Source of the DNA: Coptis chinensis
Taxonomy: Eukaryota; Streptophyta; Magnoliopsida; Ranunculales; Ranunculaceae
NCBI GenBank assembly: GCA_015680905.1
Contig: CM027377.1
Location: 39,642,501-39,706,500 of the forward strand
Direction: 5' to 3'
Length of the DNA stretch: 64,000 nucleotides
In this document: piece by piece, positions 1 to 10,281 of the stretch
Layout: each line of letters begins with the position of its first letter
Numbering within the stretch: position 1 is the stretch's first letter
The notes under the pieces: model-generated
The model's database searches: none
Told to the model about the DNA's origin: nothing
Seen by the model: the letters and a program-made list of their open reading frames with translations, nothing else
Position numbers and translations under genes: made by a program

Positions 1-210
1 CCCAAACGACATGGTCACACCGTTTGGGACCCAGTCTAAACGGTGTGTCCATGCTGTTTGGGACTAAGTTCAAACGGTGTGGACACACCGGCAAGTTTTT
101 TTTAGTCCATATGCCAAACGACATGGCCACATCGTTTTGAACACAATCCAAACGGTGTGACTAGACCGTTTGGTGTGAAATACAAACGACCTAGCCGGGT
201 CGTTTAATTA
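1..210. repeat. Array of palindromic repeats, period about 34 bp
   Basis: Six imperfect palindromes of the form AAACGGTGTG-n-CACACCGTTT (variants AAACGAC...CGTTT) start near 3, 38, 71, 115, 149 and 183, so the spacing is mostly 33-35 bp with one gap of 44. Spacers differ from one another. The same motif and period recur at 63175-63440. It lies inside the presumed intron or subterminal region of a transposon. It is not a CRISPR: the host is a plant, the spacers are not of constant design and no cas genes are present. Confidence 0.7.
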
Positions 211-352
211 CTACATGCATAATTATTACATGTATAATTACTACATGCATAATTATTACATGTATAATCACTGTACACATCAATAATTACTACATGCATA
301 ATTATTACATGTATAATTACTACATGCATAATTACTACATGCATAATTACGT
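209..352. repeat. Tandem 15/30-bp AT-rich repeats
   Basis: The unit AATTACTACATGCAT alternates with AATTATTACATGTAT, giving a 30-bp higher unit repeated about four to five times, with one interruption by a short unrelated stretch near 270-283. Each unit contains a palindromic core (ACATGT or GCATGC). It sits between the palindrome array and the acidic exon. Confidence 0.8.
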
Positions 353-550
353 TTAATTTAGATTTACCTTATTCTTATTAAATGCATCATCATCCATTCC
401 TCTATTTTCTTCACTTTGAACTTGTTCTACATTTTCTTCTTGAATGTGGTCACTTGGAACTTGTTCTATATTTTCTTCTTGAATGGGGTCATGATGCATT
501 ACATTTTCTTCGTCATCTTCATGTTCTAAAATGGGGTTGGGCTCTTCCAT
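353..550 (-). CDS. First exon of an unidentified transposon-encoded acidic protein (partial)
   Basis: The frame starts with ATG at 550 and encodes a very acidic peptide of about 65 residues rich in Glu, Asp, Gln and Asn. It has an internal repeat of the type IQEENxEQV (two copies, about residues 23-45). A splice-donor-like AATAAG|GTAAAT near the end suggests that only the first 60 or so residues are coding and that an intron follows into the repeat arrays. I do not recognise a domain. By position, just inside a transposon end, it would be the N-terminus of a transposase or an accessory protein; this is inference. The remainder lies outside the window. Confidence 0.35.
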   Translation of the reverse strand: MEEPNPILEHEDDEENVMHHDPIQEENIEQVPSDHIQEENVEQVQSEENRGMDDDAFNKNKVNLN

Positions 551-780
551 TAGTGTTTAGTGTTAGGGTTTAAGGGTTTAAGGGTTTATAGTTTTTTATG
601 GTGGAAGATAAAAGAATAGAAGAGAAGGGCTGAAAAGGTTGCAACAAGTCAAATTCACTTTGGTTTGGGGTCTGCCTAACACAAAACAACTTTTGGGACC
701 AATGGCACATTTGTAATAAGTGTTTTAGTTTTTGGGGTTTGCCCAACACAATATGGGGTCCGCCAGTAACAAACACCTTT

Positions 781-1570
781 TCAAAATAGAGAAACGGGCA
801 TTGCCCTATATGGTTACTTAAAATTCTACTTTCAGTCCATACCCACTAAACCTCCATCTTTTAAATTGGCTATAGTATATCTCTCTACTGTTGATATTGG
901 CTTGAGGTTTCTATCTTCTAGGTGATTAACCGATTAGGTTTAGAGACATAATTAAAACATAAAACATATTTCTTCTTCACTTTATTTGTGTACTTCTCCG
1001 TTGCTCTTGTGCTCTTCAAGATCACCTTGTTTCATAAAAATTGCATCACAACAACGTCTTGTGTTGTCCCCACACGTCTTAGCACGATCGTAATCAAAAT
1101 AGTAATTTTAGTTTTTGTATAGGCTTCAAGACCTTTGTAGTCCGAATTCCCAAAAAAAAATAAAAATAAAATCTTTATGCAAACCCATAAAAATCTACCA
1201 AAAGACAACTTATAAAATTCTTCTACTCCTACCTCCGTATAGCCTGACTTTGTACCTTCAATAAATACCCCAGTCGAAATGAATGCTAATAGGGAAAATT
1301 ATAAACACATTTCCAATTCATTTACACAGACCGGCCCCTTTATGAAATAACTATGTAGAAAACTTTGTAGCAATACACGATCATTTTTATTGTTTTTAAT
1401 TGAATAAGTATTTCTTTATTCATTTTTCTTACGGGATTCTTGCGCACTCGATCAATACGTTAAGATAACCTTCTTAAATCCTAATTCAAAACCGTTTTAA
1501 TTATCATACCAACTTGTATTAACTATCTCCATTATCATACTTATACCGCTATTAAGTGTTAACTATTTTG
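781..1570. other. Non-coding AT-rich spacer
   Basis: No long frame, RNA gene or terminal repeat was recognised on either strand. It separates the left transposon end from the poly-T that marks the 3' end of the first LINE copy. Confidence 0.6.
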
Positions 1571-3837
1571 AGTTTTTTTTTTAAGTGAAAATTTTATTGA
1601 TACTGATGGGAAATTTTACAAATAATTAGGACAAGCGTGCAACACGCTGCGCCGCAAGTTCTTTCTGAATAGCAAATCCTATTCTTCTAAAAACAAACTC
1701 GTTAGAACCAGCTCTCATAACGTTATTGTTCATAACTTTCTGAAGTCTCTTGAGAAGCTCAACAGACTATTGTTCCAAGAAACCGAAAGTGTCGAAACTA
1801 AACGGAATGAAACAATACTGGTTAACCCTGCAAGCTTCCTCATGCTTCACCATCTTCCCTGTCGTTGCTCTATTAGCTGCTTCTCCCACCTCAGAGTCAT
1901 CATTCCCCAACCCTACCAACGGAGAGACTCCAGTTACATCAACACATGCATGTTTCCCCTCAGACCAACTGTAAATCAAGACATCCGCAGGCCGAAGAGT
2001 CGATCTTCCCTCATTCGGATCAGTGGGAAAGTTAACAGGAGCTTCTTTCTTCACTTGTACCCCAGCCCTCCAAAATGCATCACATAAAATGTCTCTGACA
2101 TGATCTTGTCGGTATTTGAAACCTGGAAAATGTCGAGCGATTAATGTGATGGTCCCCAAAAGCATCCAATCTACTATTTTTGCAAACAGGGCATAAACCA
2201 CCGTCAGAGTACAAAGGAATCATGAGACGGTATCGAAGAATAGAACGATACTCCACCGACGACATTCGCTGTCCAAGTCCCTCCATTTGAATAGCAAGTA
2301 GAAAATCGTTTGCGTGTTCCGACTGCAAGCATCCCATAACTGCCTTTTGACGAACAGATAAATCAAACTCCTTCTCGAGACCAGCAACAATCTTACTGTA
2401 GAACGCTTCCGCCAAAACTTTTTGTGGTTTTGAAGGGACGATATCATTTGCAGCCAGAGAATTGAGGTCAAAATCAGGTAGCCGGAGACTCAATGCACTG
2501 CTAGCAGTATCAAGAATCTCATCCAAAAGCACTGTACCACAACTCCTAAGAATGTGGTCCTGAAGCTCAGAAGTCTGAAAATGGGATGCCACAAAAGCAA
2601 ATGTAGAGACATCAATGGCACAATAAATACCTAAACCACCCAGACGTAATGGGAGTGGCGATAAACGCCACTGTAAATCACCGAAGGCAAAACCATCAGA
2701 AACCACAATACCCTGGAGAACACTGCGGAGATGTTGATCAAAAGTCTCAGCTACCTCTCTGAAAAAGGATGGTGGACAAGTACAAATTGCAAATACCAAC
2801 TTAGAGAGCCCAACACAAGCTCGTAAGAGCGCTAACTCACACTGTGGATCTTCTAATACATCTAAACGGTCCATCAGAGTCATAGCCTTGTCAATACGCT
2901 TGCGCACAAGACCCATGACAAAAGATGCATCAGTGTTAACTGCACCTCCAAGAAACTTGACCCCCTCCTGAGGATGGGACAAATCTGAAGGAAAGAAACC
3001 GGGAGTAGAGCGACGTAGATCCAGTGATGGCCAAAATATCTCAGTTTTAGCCACATTAAGAAGCAACCCATAAGAAGGTCCTTCTTCCTGAATCATACCA
3101 AAGCTCTCGCCACCTGTTCTGTATCCCCAATCAAAGTTCCATCATCTAGGTACCATGCCTGTAGCAATAACTGACAACTGGACTGTATCCGTAGAATCAG
3201 AGAATGCAACACCAGTGCAAATAGAAGGGGACCCAAAGGGTCACCTTGCTGGACCCCAGTAGCAGAGCATATGTTACCATCCCCCACGTATAACCTTGCA
3301 GGTTGACAATACAAGTACTCAACCCTAGGGCCAATAGCTGGGCATCGGCTACGAACCTCTTTCAACATGATGGTCCGATCAACCATGTTAAAAGCATTCT
3401 GAAAATCTACTAGCAGCATAGAAAGAAAGCTATTGTCGCTGTTAGCATACATCATACGGTTGATAGTGTGCAAAATTGCCTCTGCTCCACCAGAAACACC
3501 CACCCCATACTGGAAATCCTATAAGTATCCAACCACATCTCTGGAAACTCCTCTCATTGCAATCTTGGAGACCAGACGATGCCAAACCATGCCACAGCTA
3601 TAGAACGAATACTGTTATCCGGCTTAAGAAGTATAGTAAGCGGAGCACTCGCTATGAATTCGCTAACGGTGGACATCATCCCTGTAACCAAAGATTCACC
3701 ACAGGGGTCAATGCATCTAGCAAATCAGACGATATAGCTGCTGCAGCACCACTCATGGCATCCAACAAGTGCTGAGCTTGGAGACCATCACGGCCACAAG
3801 AAGTGCCTTTCGGAAACGACCTAATGCATGACGAGAA
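1571..3837 (-). mobile_element. RLE-type LINE, copy 1 (5'-truncated)
   Basis: This is a minus-strand non-LTR retrotransposon. Its 3' end is the T-run at 1573-1582 followed by AAGTGAAAATTTTATT, which matches the 3' end of copy 2 at 3838-3866. It contains the central and C-terminal RT region and the endonuclease-like C-terminus, but stops near 3837 inside the RT N-terminal region. There the 3' tail of copy 2 begins directly, giving a head-to-tail pair. The coding region has premature stops and frameshifts. Plant proteomes contain many unnamed RT proteins of this kind, separate from the usual L1 and RTE LINEs. Confidence 0.8.
1630..3830 (-). pseudogene. RT / restriction-like endonuclease polyprotein, copy 1 (degraded)
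   Basis: Minus-strand frames read in order. At 3503-3093 is the RT palm with LVDFQNAFNMVDR, QQGDPLGPLLFALVLH and the catalytic box AWYLDDGTLIGD (YLDD in place of the usual YADD). At 3096-2080 is the RT thumb and connection, ending in a knuckle with CPVC and GDHH. At 2201-1767 is a C-terminal domain with VRDILCDAF, KKEAP, RPADVLIYSW and CVDVTG, then FIPFSFDTFGF. The spaced E, D and D resemble the PD-(D/E)XK fold of restriction-like endonucleases in R2/NeSL-class LINEs; that assignment is inference. Frameshifts lie near 3095 and 2190, and a TAG ends the last frame at 1767. Confidence 0.7.
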
Positions 3838-3894
3838 AGTTTTTTTTTTTAAGTGGAAACTTTTATTAATAATAATAACGAGTTTTACAAATGA

Positions 3895-5470
3895 TTAAGA
3901 CAAGCGTGCAACAAGCTGCGCCGCAAATCCTTTCTGAATGGCAAATCCAATCCTCCTAAATGCAAACTCGTTAGAACCAGCTGTCATTACGTTACTGTTC
4001 ATAACTTTATGCAACCTCTTAAGGAGCTCAACAAACTGTTGTGCCAAGAAACCAAAAGTGTCAAAACTGAACGGAATGAAACAATGCTGGTTAGCCCTAC
4101 ATGTATCCTCATGTTTCTCAATCTTTCCTACCGCTGCTCTATTAGTTGTTTCTCCTACCTCAAAAACTCCATTCCCAAGCCTTACCAATGGAGATGCTCT
4201 AGTTACATCAACACATGCATGTTTCCCCTCAGACCAACTATAGATCAATACATCCACAGGCCGAAGTGTCGATCTACCCTCATTCGGATAAGTAAGAAAA
4301 TTGAAATGAGCCTCCTTCTTTACTTTTACCCCAGGCCTCCAAAATGCATCACATAAAATGTCTCTAACATGATCATGTCAATATTTGAAACCTGGAAAAT
4401 GTCTACAATGTACTGTATGGTCCCTGAAAGCATCCAATCTATTTTTTTTTTGCAAACAGGGAATAGACCACCATCATAATACAAATGAATCATGAGGCGG
4501 TACTGGAGAATAGAACGATACTCCATCGACGACATACACTGTCCAAGTGCCTCCATCGGAATAGCAAGTAGAAATCATTTGTGTGTTCTGACTGCAAGCA
4601 TCCAATGACTGCTTTTTGATGAACATATAACTCAAACCCCTCTCAAAACCAGCAACAATCTTACCGTAGAACGCTTCCGCCAAAACTTTTTGTGGTTTTG
4701 AAGGGACAGTAGCATTCATAGCTAGATAATTGAGGTCAAAATTGGGTAGATAGAGACTTCATGCACTGCTAGCAATATCAAAACTCTCATCCAACAACAT
4801 TGGACCATAACTCCTAAGAATGTGGTTCGGAAGCTCAGAAGTCTGACAACGGGAGGCCACAAAAGCAAAAGTAGATACATCAGTAGCATAATAAATACCT
4901 AACCCACCAAGACGTAATGGGAGTGTTGATAAACGCCACTACAAATCACCGAAACCATGACCATCAGAAACCATAATACCTTGGAGAACACTGCGAAGAT
5001 GCTGATCAAAAGTCTTGGCTGCCACTCTGAAAAAGGATGGTGGACAAGTATGAATCGTGAAGACCAACTTAGATAGCCTAACACAAGCTCGTAAGAGTGC
5101 TAACTCACACTGTGGATCTTCCAATACAGCTAAACGGTCCATCAAAGTCATAACTTTTTCAACACGCTTGCGAGCAAGGCCCATGACAAACGATGAATTA
5201 GTGCTAACTACACCTCCAAGCTACCTGACCTCCTGCTGAGGACGAGACAAATCTGAAGGAAAGAGACCAGGAGTGGAGCAATATGGACCCAGTGATGGCC
5301 AAAATATCTCAGTCTTAGCCACATTAAGAACCAACCCATAGGAAGGTCCTTCGTCCTGAATCATACCCAAAGCTGTCGCCACATGTTTTGTATCTCCGAT
5401 CAGAGTCCCATCATCTAGGTACCAAGCCTATAGCAATAACTGACAACTGGACTGGATTCGTACAATCAGG
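3895..5470 (-). pseudogene. RT thumb and restriction-like endonuclease region, copy 2 (degraded)
   Basis: Frames on the minus strand match copy 1. At 5184-4939 is the segment with MDRLAVLEDPQCELALL just after the RT palm. At 4719-4330 is a shifted connection region. At 4257-3895 is the C-terminal domain with DVLIYSWSEGKHACVDVT and FIPFSFDTFGF, continuing further than copy 1 through LLKRLHKVM and ending QLVARLS. This copy keeps the C-terminal end lost from copy 1 by a stop codon. Several frameshifts make it non-functional. Confidence 0.65.
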
Positions 5471-5473
5471 GGA

Positions 5474-5478
5474 TGCAA
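5474..5478. repeat. Target-site duplication TGCAA, left
   Basis: The five bases flanking the left LTR are identical to 15097-15101 beyond the right LTR. They mark the insertion site within LINE copy 2. Confidence 0.9.
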
Positions 5479-7111
5479 TGACCAACCTCTTTTTGTGTGT
5501 GTAGATGTGTATGGATGGTGTGGATTGATGATGGTCGTTGAACAAAATAGAAGCGTATCAAAACCTAGTTATCCCTCAATAAGTAAAGGATGAGTAGGGT
5601 ATCGTTCCACTTTTAAATGTATGTTATGTGAAGGACATGACTGGAAAGGGGGTTTGAGGGATTAAAAACTAATATTGTAGAGATTGTAGATTCTAATGCT
5701 AAACTAAGCTAAACTAACTAAATTGTTGAGAATTTATAAGAGAGGGAATTCAAGAGATTAGAATCCACCAATACTTTTAATCTATGACCTTTTGCTTTAT
5801 GGTTGTTCTTACAAGTAGACTACAATTAGGCAATCGAGCAAGTGTCGATGCCCTCTTGGACAAAACATCGTTAATAATTAACTCTACTTAAGGTTGTTCC
5901 TATGTTTATGCTATTAATATCTTCTTTCCTTTTATGTAAGCTCGGGCAGCCATTCAATGTATTACCAAGAGCAACATCAAGGAGTACTTCCTAATAGGGA
6001 GGCCATTCAATGAATCACCACTTAAGGCAAACACAAAGAATACTTCCCCTAGGCAGCCACTCCCTGAGCTACCCTTTCTAAGGCAACACAAAGAATACTT
6101 TCCTAACTCTAAAGAACTATACTACTAAAAGAAAAGTAAAGAACACTAGCATGATATTAATATTGCAAAACATAAACCCTATTTTATACTTCCATCCCCT
6201 GGTGTGGGCAATGGAACTAATAACTAAAAACATAAAGAACTAACCTGATTGAAGAACACCATGAACCAGAAGAATCATTAAACCTTAAGCACTGGCTTTA
6301 TCTCCTCCCTTGAAAGAGAAGATTAGCCTTCCATAAAGAAGGAAGAACACGAAGAACGAGAAGAAGAATAGTCGAAGAACATAAGACTAGAAAGACTAAT
6401 TTATTAAGACTCAGCTAGTTAAAACCGATCTTTTATTATTAATCTCTCTCTGCCTCAAGTTCTGGAGACAAGAATATAAGTGAATTGGCCCATTACATGA
6501 GGCACTTAGGTCCTCTATTTATAGAGGTTACAATGAGCTCTAAAAGCATTCCAAACCGTCTTTTGTTTCCTAATACAAATAGACTTCTTCCAGAGTCCAA
6601 CTTCATCTCTAAACTGAAAAGGAATTGGCTACAGTGTCGATTCATGCGTCTGGACGCACTATTCATGCATCCCAGACTTAATCAATACGTCTGGATGCTC
6701 GATCTATGCATCCCAAACGCATGGGTCGCGTCTAGAGGCACGATAGTCGCATCTCAAATGCGAGACTCTATTTTTCCACCTTTGGTCTATTTTTCTTTCC
6801 TCTTTTGCGGGTTTTGGTCCAAGCAACGAATCCTTTGGCCTTGGGCTTCCAAATAGGCTTTAAAATAGGTCCAAGTCGCATATTTAATAACTTCAATTCC
6901 TTGGCCTTCTCCATGATTGTCCACGGGCTTCCCATGTGATCCTTAATGCTCCTAATTGCTCCATTTTATCTTTTTTTCTCTAATATTCTATAAAACTCTC
7001 TTTTTCACCTGTAGAATCTTAAAACATAACTTACAAACACTATTAGTCCACTAAGATGGCTAAACAAGAGGCATAATTGAAGGTTAAATTGCACTTTTTG
7101 AGCACTTATCA
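5479..7111 (-). repeat. Gypsy 3' LTR (left)
   Basis: 1633 bp, beginning TGACCAACC and ending CACTTATCA, colinear with 13466-15096 and differing by scattered substitutions and short indels. A TATA-like or polyadenylation signal was not fixed with certainty. Confidence 0.95.
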
Positions 7112-7125
7112 CAACTCCCAACTAG
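7112..7125 (-). other. Polypurine tract of the gypsy element
   Basis: On the minus strand CTAGTTGGGAGTTG directly precedes the 3' LTR start TGATAAGTGC, the position required of the plus-strand primer. Confidence 0.6.
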
Positions 7126-9160
7126 CCTTTTGCTAGTCTCTTAGCAAATAAGATAAAAAAAATAGATAAGTGATCAAAATTACATCCTAAAAAAATAAAA
7201 TCCTAACTCACTTTCACAGGCATCGCGATTGCATTTACCATATGCAATAAGGCTTTAAACCTTTAAGTTCCCCAAAAAGGACGAGTTATAGTCTCGTGAG
7301 GGTTTTCAGGTGATATACCCACAAAATCAATCAATAACATGATAGTATTTTTCAGAGAGAGAAATTCCTTACCCACTTAGTGCTTACTCCAATAGAAAGT
7401 CTCCATTGCTGACTACATTGCTACAAAGACTCATAGATTATGATGGGAGATAGTAAAAATTGACAAAATTCTCAATCAATGCTTATGTGTGTACTTAGTC
7501 AATCTCCTATACTCTCCTATCCAAGAAACGGAATCCCTAGTTTACTATAGGTAGATAATCTCGACTTTTAATCCTCACCGGTCATACTCTAAAAAAAGAA
7601 TCTCTCAGAAGATGGTCTACTATTTTACCTCATGTATGTGGGGAAAAGAATAGTGAATACAAACATCCCACATACTACCTTGAAAAACGGACTTATGGAT
7701 GAAATTAGTCTCATGGAAAGAATGTCAATCACATATGAAGTGTCGGGTCCTTCACTTTAGCATCCTCTCACCTATTCTAGACTTCGTACCATACTGTAAT
7801 GATAAGTCATGGGTTGTAACTTGGCTTGGGTATTGGTTTATGAAGGAAAGGTAAAAAAAATTCTAAGGTTGTTTCTGAAAACACTAAGGGTTTTGTTTCT
7901 TTCTTTGGAAGATTTCTTCAAATTCTGTATTGCAGAGAAAATTCTTCCTTTCTCTTAGCTTTACCATCCATTCTGTTTTTTTTTTTTTTTTTTTTTTTTT
8001 AGTTAAAGCTCAGTGGTATATCCTTGATTAGTACTGGATATGCTTGTTTTCCACTAGCTTCTTTCACTTTGAACAAAATGATAGACTTCATTGTATCTCT
8101 CTGATATTTCCTTGTAATCTTCCTTTTGTGGTCTTTCTTCCTTTTTGTGCCCCTCGTATTCTCAGAAACATATGGGTATGGCTAATAAAGATTTTGGCTA
8201 TACTCCTTGTCTGGAGTCGGGTAAAGGGTTTTATGAAAGAAAATGGCTTATTGTAAGGCTCAAAAGGGTTTAACATAATGGTCCTACTAGGTGGGATAAA
8301 GGCTGAATGGGTTCACTACTTGACTTATCAGTATGATACTCTATTTCGAATAGACTACAAGACCTAATGGCTATCTTCCTAGTTGATGTCACTTCGTGAT
8401 TAACCAAATCAACGAATAATGATATTATATTACAACGACATAAAGAACTGAAAGATGTTGAGTCACTAAAACTCGGATTTTTCATAAGAACTCTCCAAAG
8501 AATGGGTATAAAGCTCAAGTCTTACGGGTTAAGTCTAAAAATTCTACTTCCAGTTTACTAGGGGTTTAAATCTCTCTTCTAGCAAAAGTACACAAAACTG
8601 ACCAAGTACTATGGTGGTGCCTTGATAAAGGATTCTATCAACAAGAACTATGTCCGAGCATAATAAATAGTCTAAGCAGTAATGAAATCAATAATATCAA
8701 CTATCTATCAAAACTCGAAGCGATTATAGAATCTATATCCCGGACTCATCATTAAAATTCATTTTTCTCATGCTCTTGATATAGAAACCAAAAATATTTT
8801 TGTTTTTGAAAACTAATTTTCAAATTCATTTCTCAAGTACACCCTCCTCCCCCCTACTTATGCATGCATTGACCTCAATGTATAAATAAGTAAATGAAAT
8901 GAAATGGAGAAAAAGGTAGGATATTACCATTGATGCGAATATCAGAATTAGTTCAAGAAACAAAATTTTTAGGTCTTTTACGTCGGATCCCCAAGACATG
9001 ATGTGAGTCTTTTAAAGTCAGATCCTCAAGACTTTTGAGTTCTTTATAGTCAGATCCTCAAGACTAGTACTTCCACCCACTAGGTTCCACTTTGTAGGAA
9101 TTCTTCTGATCTCTCTCAGCATGTGATTGACAAAAGTATACCTTGTACCAACAATTTTCT
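7126..9160 (-). other. Non-coding 3' internal region of the gypsy element
   Basis: About 2 kb between the pol remnant and the polypurine tract without a recognisable RNase H, integrase or envelope-like frame. It includes a T-run at about 7977-8000. Athila relatives normally carry the rest of pol and a further frame here, so this region seems to have been replaced or to have decayed. Confidence 0.55.
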
Positions 9161-9161
9161 C

Positions 9162-10250
9162 TTAATGGCTGTAATCCAGGACAAGTTTCAGAATGTCAAT
9201 TCTTACAGAACCTAGCTTACGCACTCTCCTCTTATGTGCAAATGGACTTTTACCGAACCCTACACGAGTCATAGAAATAATCTTCCTTTGAAAGTCAACA
9301 GGGAGTAAATCCCATAAACTAACAGGTGGAGAATACTTAGGTTTCCATTTCAAAACTGATCTTTCGACAACATGCTTACTTCCTGTAGACATTTTCGCTC
9401 GATCTACTAGAATTCCTTCCAGCAGTATCCCTTCCTTTACCATGAAGTGACACTTTTCCAAGTTCAGAACTAAGTTGGTATCGCAACAACCTTTAAGGAC
9501 TAAGGAGAGATGATGCAGACAATCCTCAAAAGGACATGTGAATGTCTTCTCTTGGTCCTCAGGGTGAATATGGATCTGAAAGTATCCTGAGTAACCATCA
9601 AGAAAGCAGTAGTAAGCTTGTCCAGCTAATCTTTCTAATATCTGATCGATGAAAGGCAATGGAAAATGATCTTTCCTCGATGCGCTATTCAACTTCCTGT
9701 AATTGATGCAAACTCTCCATCCAGTCTGAATCCTGGTTGGAATCAACTCATTGTTCTCATTCTCGATCACTGTGGTTCCGGACTTCTTTGGCACAACTTG
9801 AACTGGACTAACCCATTAACTATCAGAAATAAGGTAGATAATGCCGACGTCAAGGAGTTTGACGACCTCTTCTCTAACTACTTCCTTTATTTTCGGATTA
9901 AGCCTCCTCTGTGGTTGCTTAGAAGTCTTGGAATCCTCTTCCAGATGAATCCTATGTTGAACTATCATAGGGCTGATCCCCTTGATATTATCAATTGTCC
10001 AACCTATAGCTGACTTGTGTTCCTTTAAAAGTGCTACTAACCTGGATTCCTGCTCCGCAGTCAAATCTGATGCAATAACTACTAGGTAGGTTCCCAAATC
10101 TCCCAAGAAAACATACTTGAGTGTAGACGGTAAAGGCTTCAATTCTAGCTTAGGTGGCTCTTTCTTAAGCTCTTTAGGTGGTCTATCAAGCATAGGCGAT
10201 TCAAGCTTTTCTTTGAACTTGATGTCATCCATGACAGGTGATGAATCCAA
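9162..10250 (-). pseudogene. Gypsy reverse transcriptase, catalytic core deleted
   Basis: Minus-strand frames 10250-9816 and 9794-9162 are separated by a single stop region. The first carries the pre-RT linker through AIGWTIDNIKGISP and the RT entry EEVVKLLDVGIIY. The second carries CINYRKLNSASRKDHFPLPF, FLDGYSGYFQI and then FTCPFEDCLHHLSLVL. Family knowledge places the YMDD-bearing segment between FTCPF and DCLHHL, and it is absent (junction near 9525-9535). Downstream of EGILVDRAK the frame leaves the RT family. The enzyme cannot work, so the element must rely on relatives for movement. Confidence 0.8.
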
Positions 10251-10281
10251 AATTGCATTGATTGACTCAACACTAAGTTCC

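Larger units (their letters stand above)
1..780 (-). mobile_element. Terminal part of an unclassified DNA transposon (outer end near 780, rest lies left of the window)
   Basis: Read on the minus strand from about 780, the order is: a terminal sequence ending in ACCCCATATTGTGTTGGG, an untranslated leader rich in CCCTAA-like repeats, a short acidic exon (550-353), an intron-like stretch of 15-bp repeats, and an array of AAACG/CGTTT palindromes running off the window. The terminal sequence recurs inverted at 62930-62985, which is why I treat it as an element end. The other end and the target duplication are outside the window, so the superfamily is not known; a MULE- or CACTA-like element is possible. 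Confidence 0.5.
3838..5478 (-). mobile_element. RLE-type LINE, copy 2, 3' half
   Basis: This is the 3' part of a second copy on the minus strand, from its T-run (3840-3850) to the point where the gypsy element entered. The last five bases, TGCAA (5474-5478), are repeated at 15097-15101, and the LINE sequence resumes there. The sequence is collinear with copy 1, with many substitutions and small indels. Confidence 0.8.

Noticed and set aside
1-210. CRISPR-like look of regularly spaced palindromes
   Set aside because: The host is a plant, the repeats vary, the spacers are short and uneven, and the motif is shared with a transposon end at the other edge.
1770-2087. Plus-strand frames opposite the LINE C-terminus
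   Set aside because: Antisense shadows of the endonuclease-like coding region; the same shadow appears opposite copy 2 at 4009-4356.
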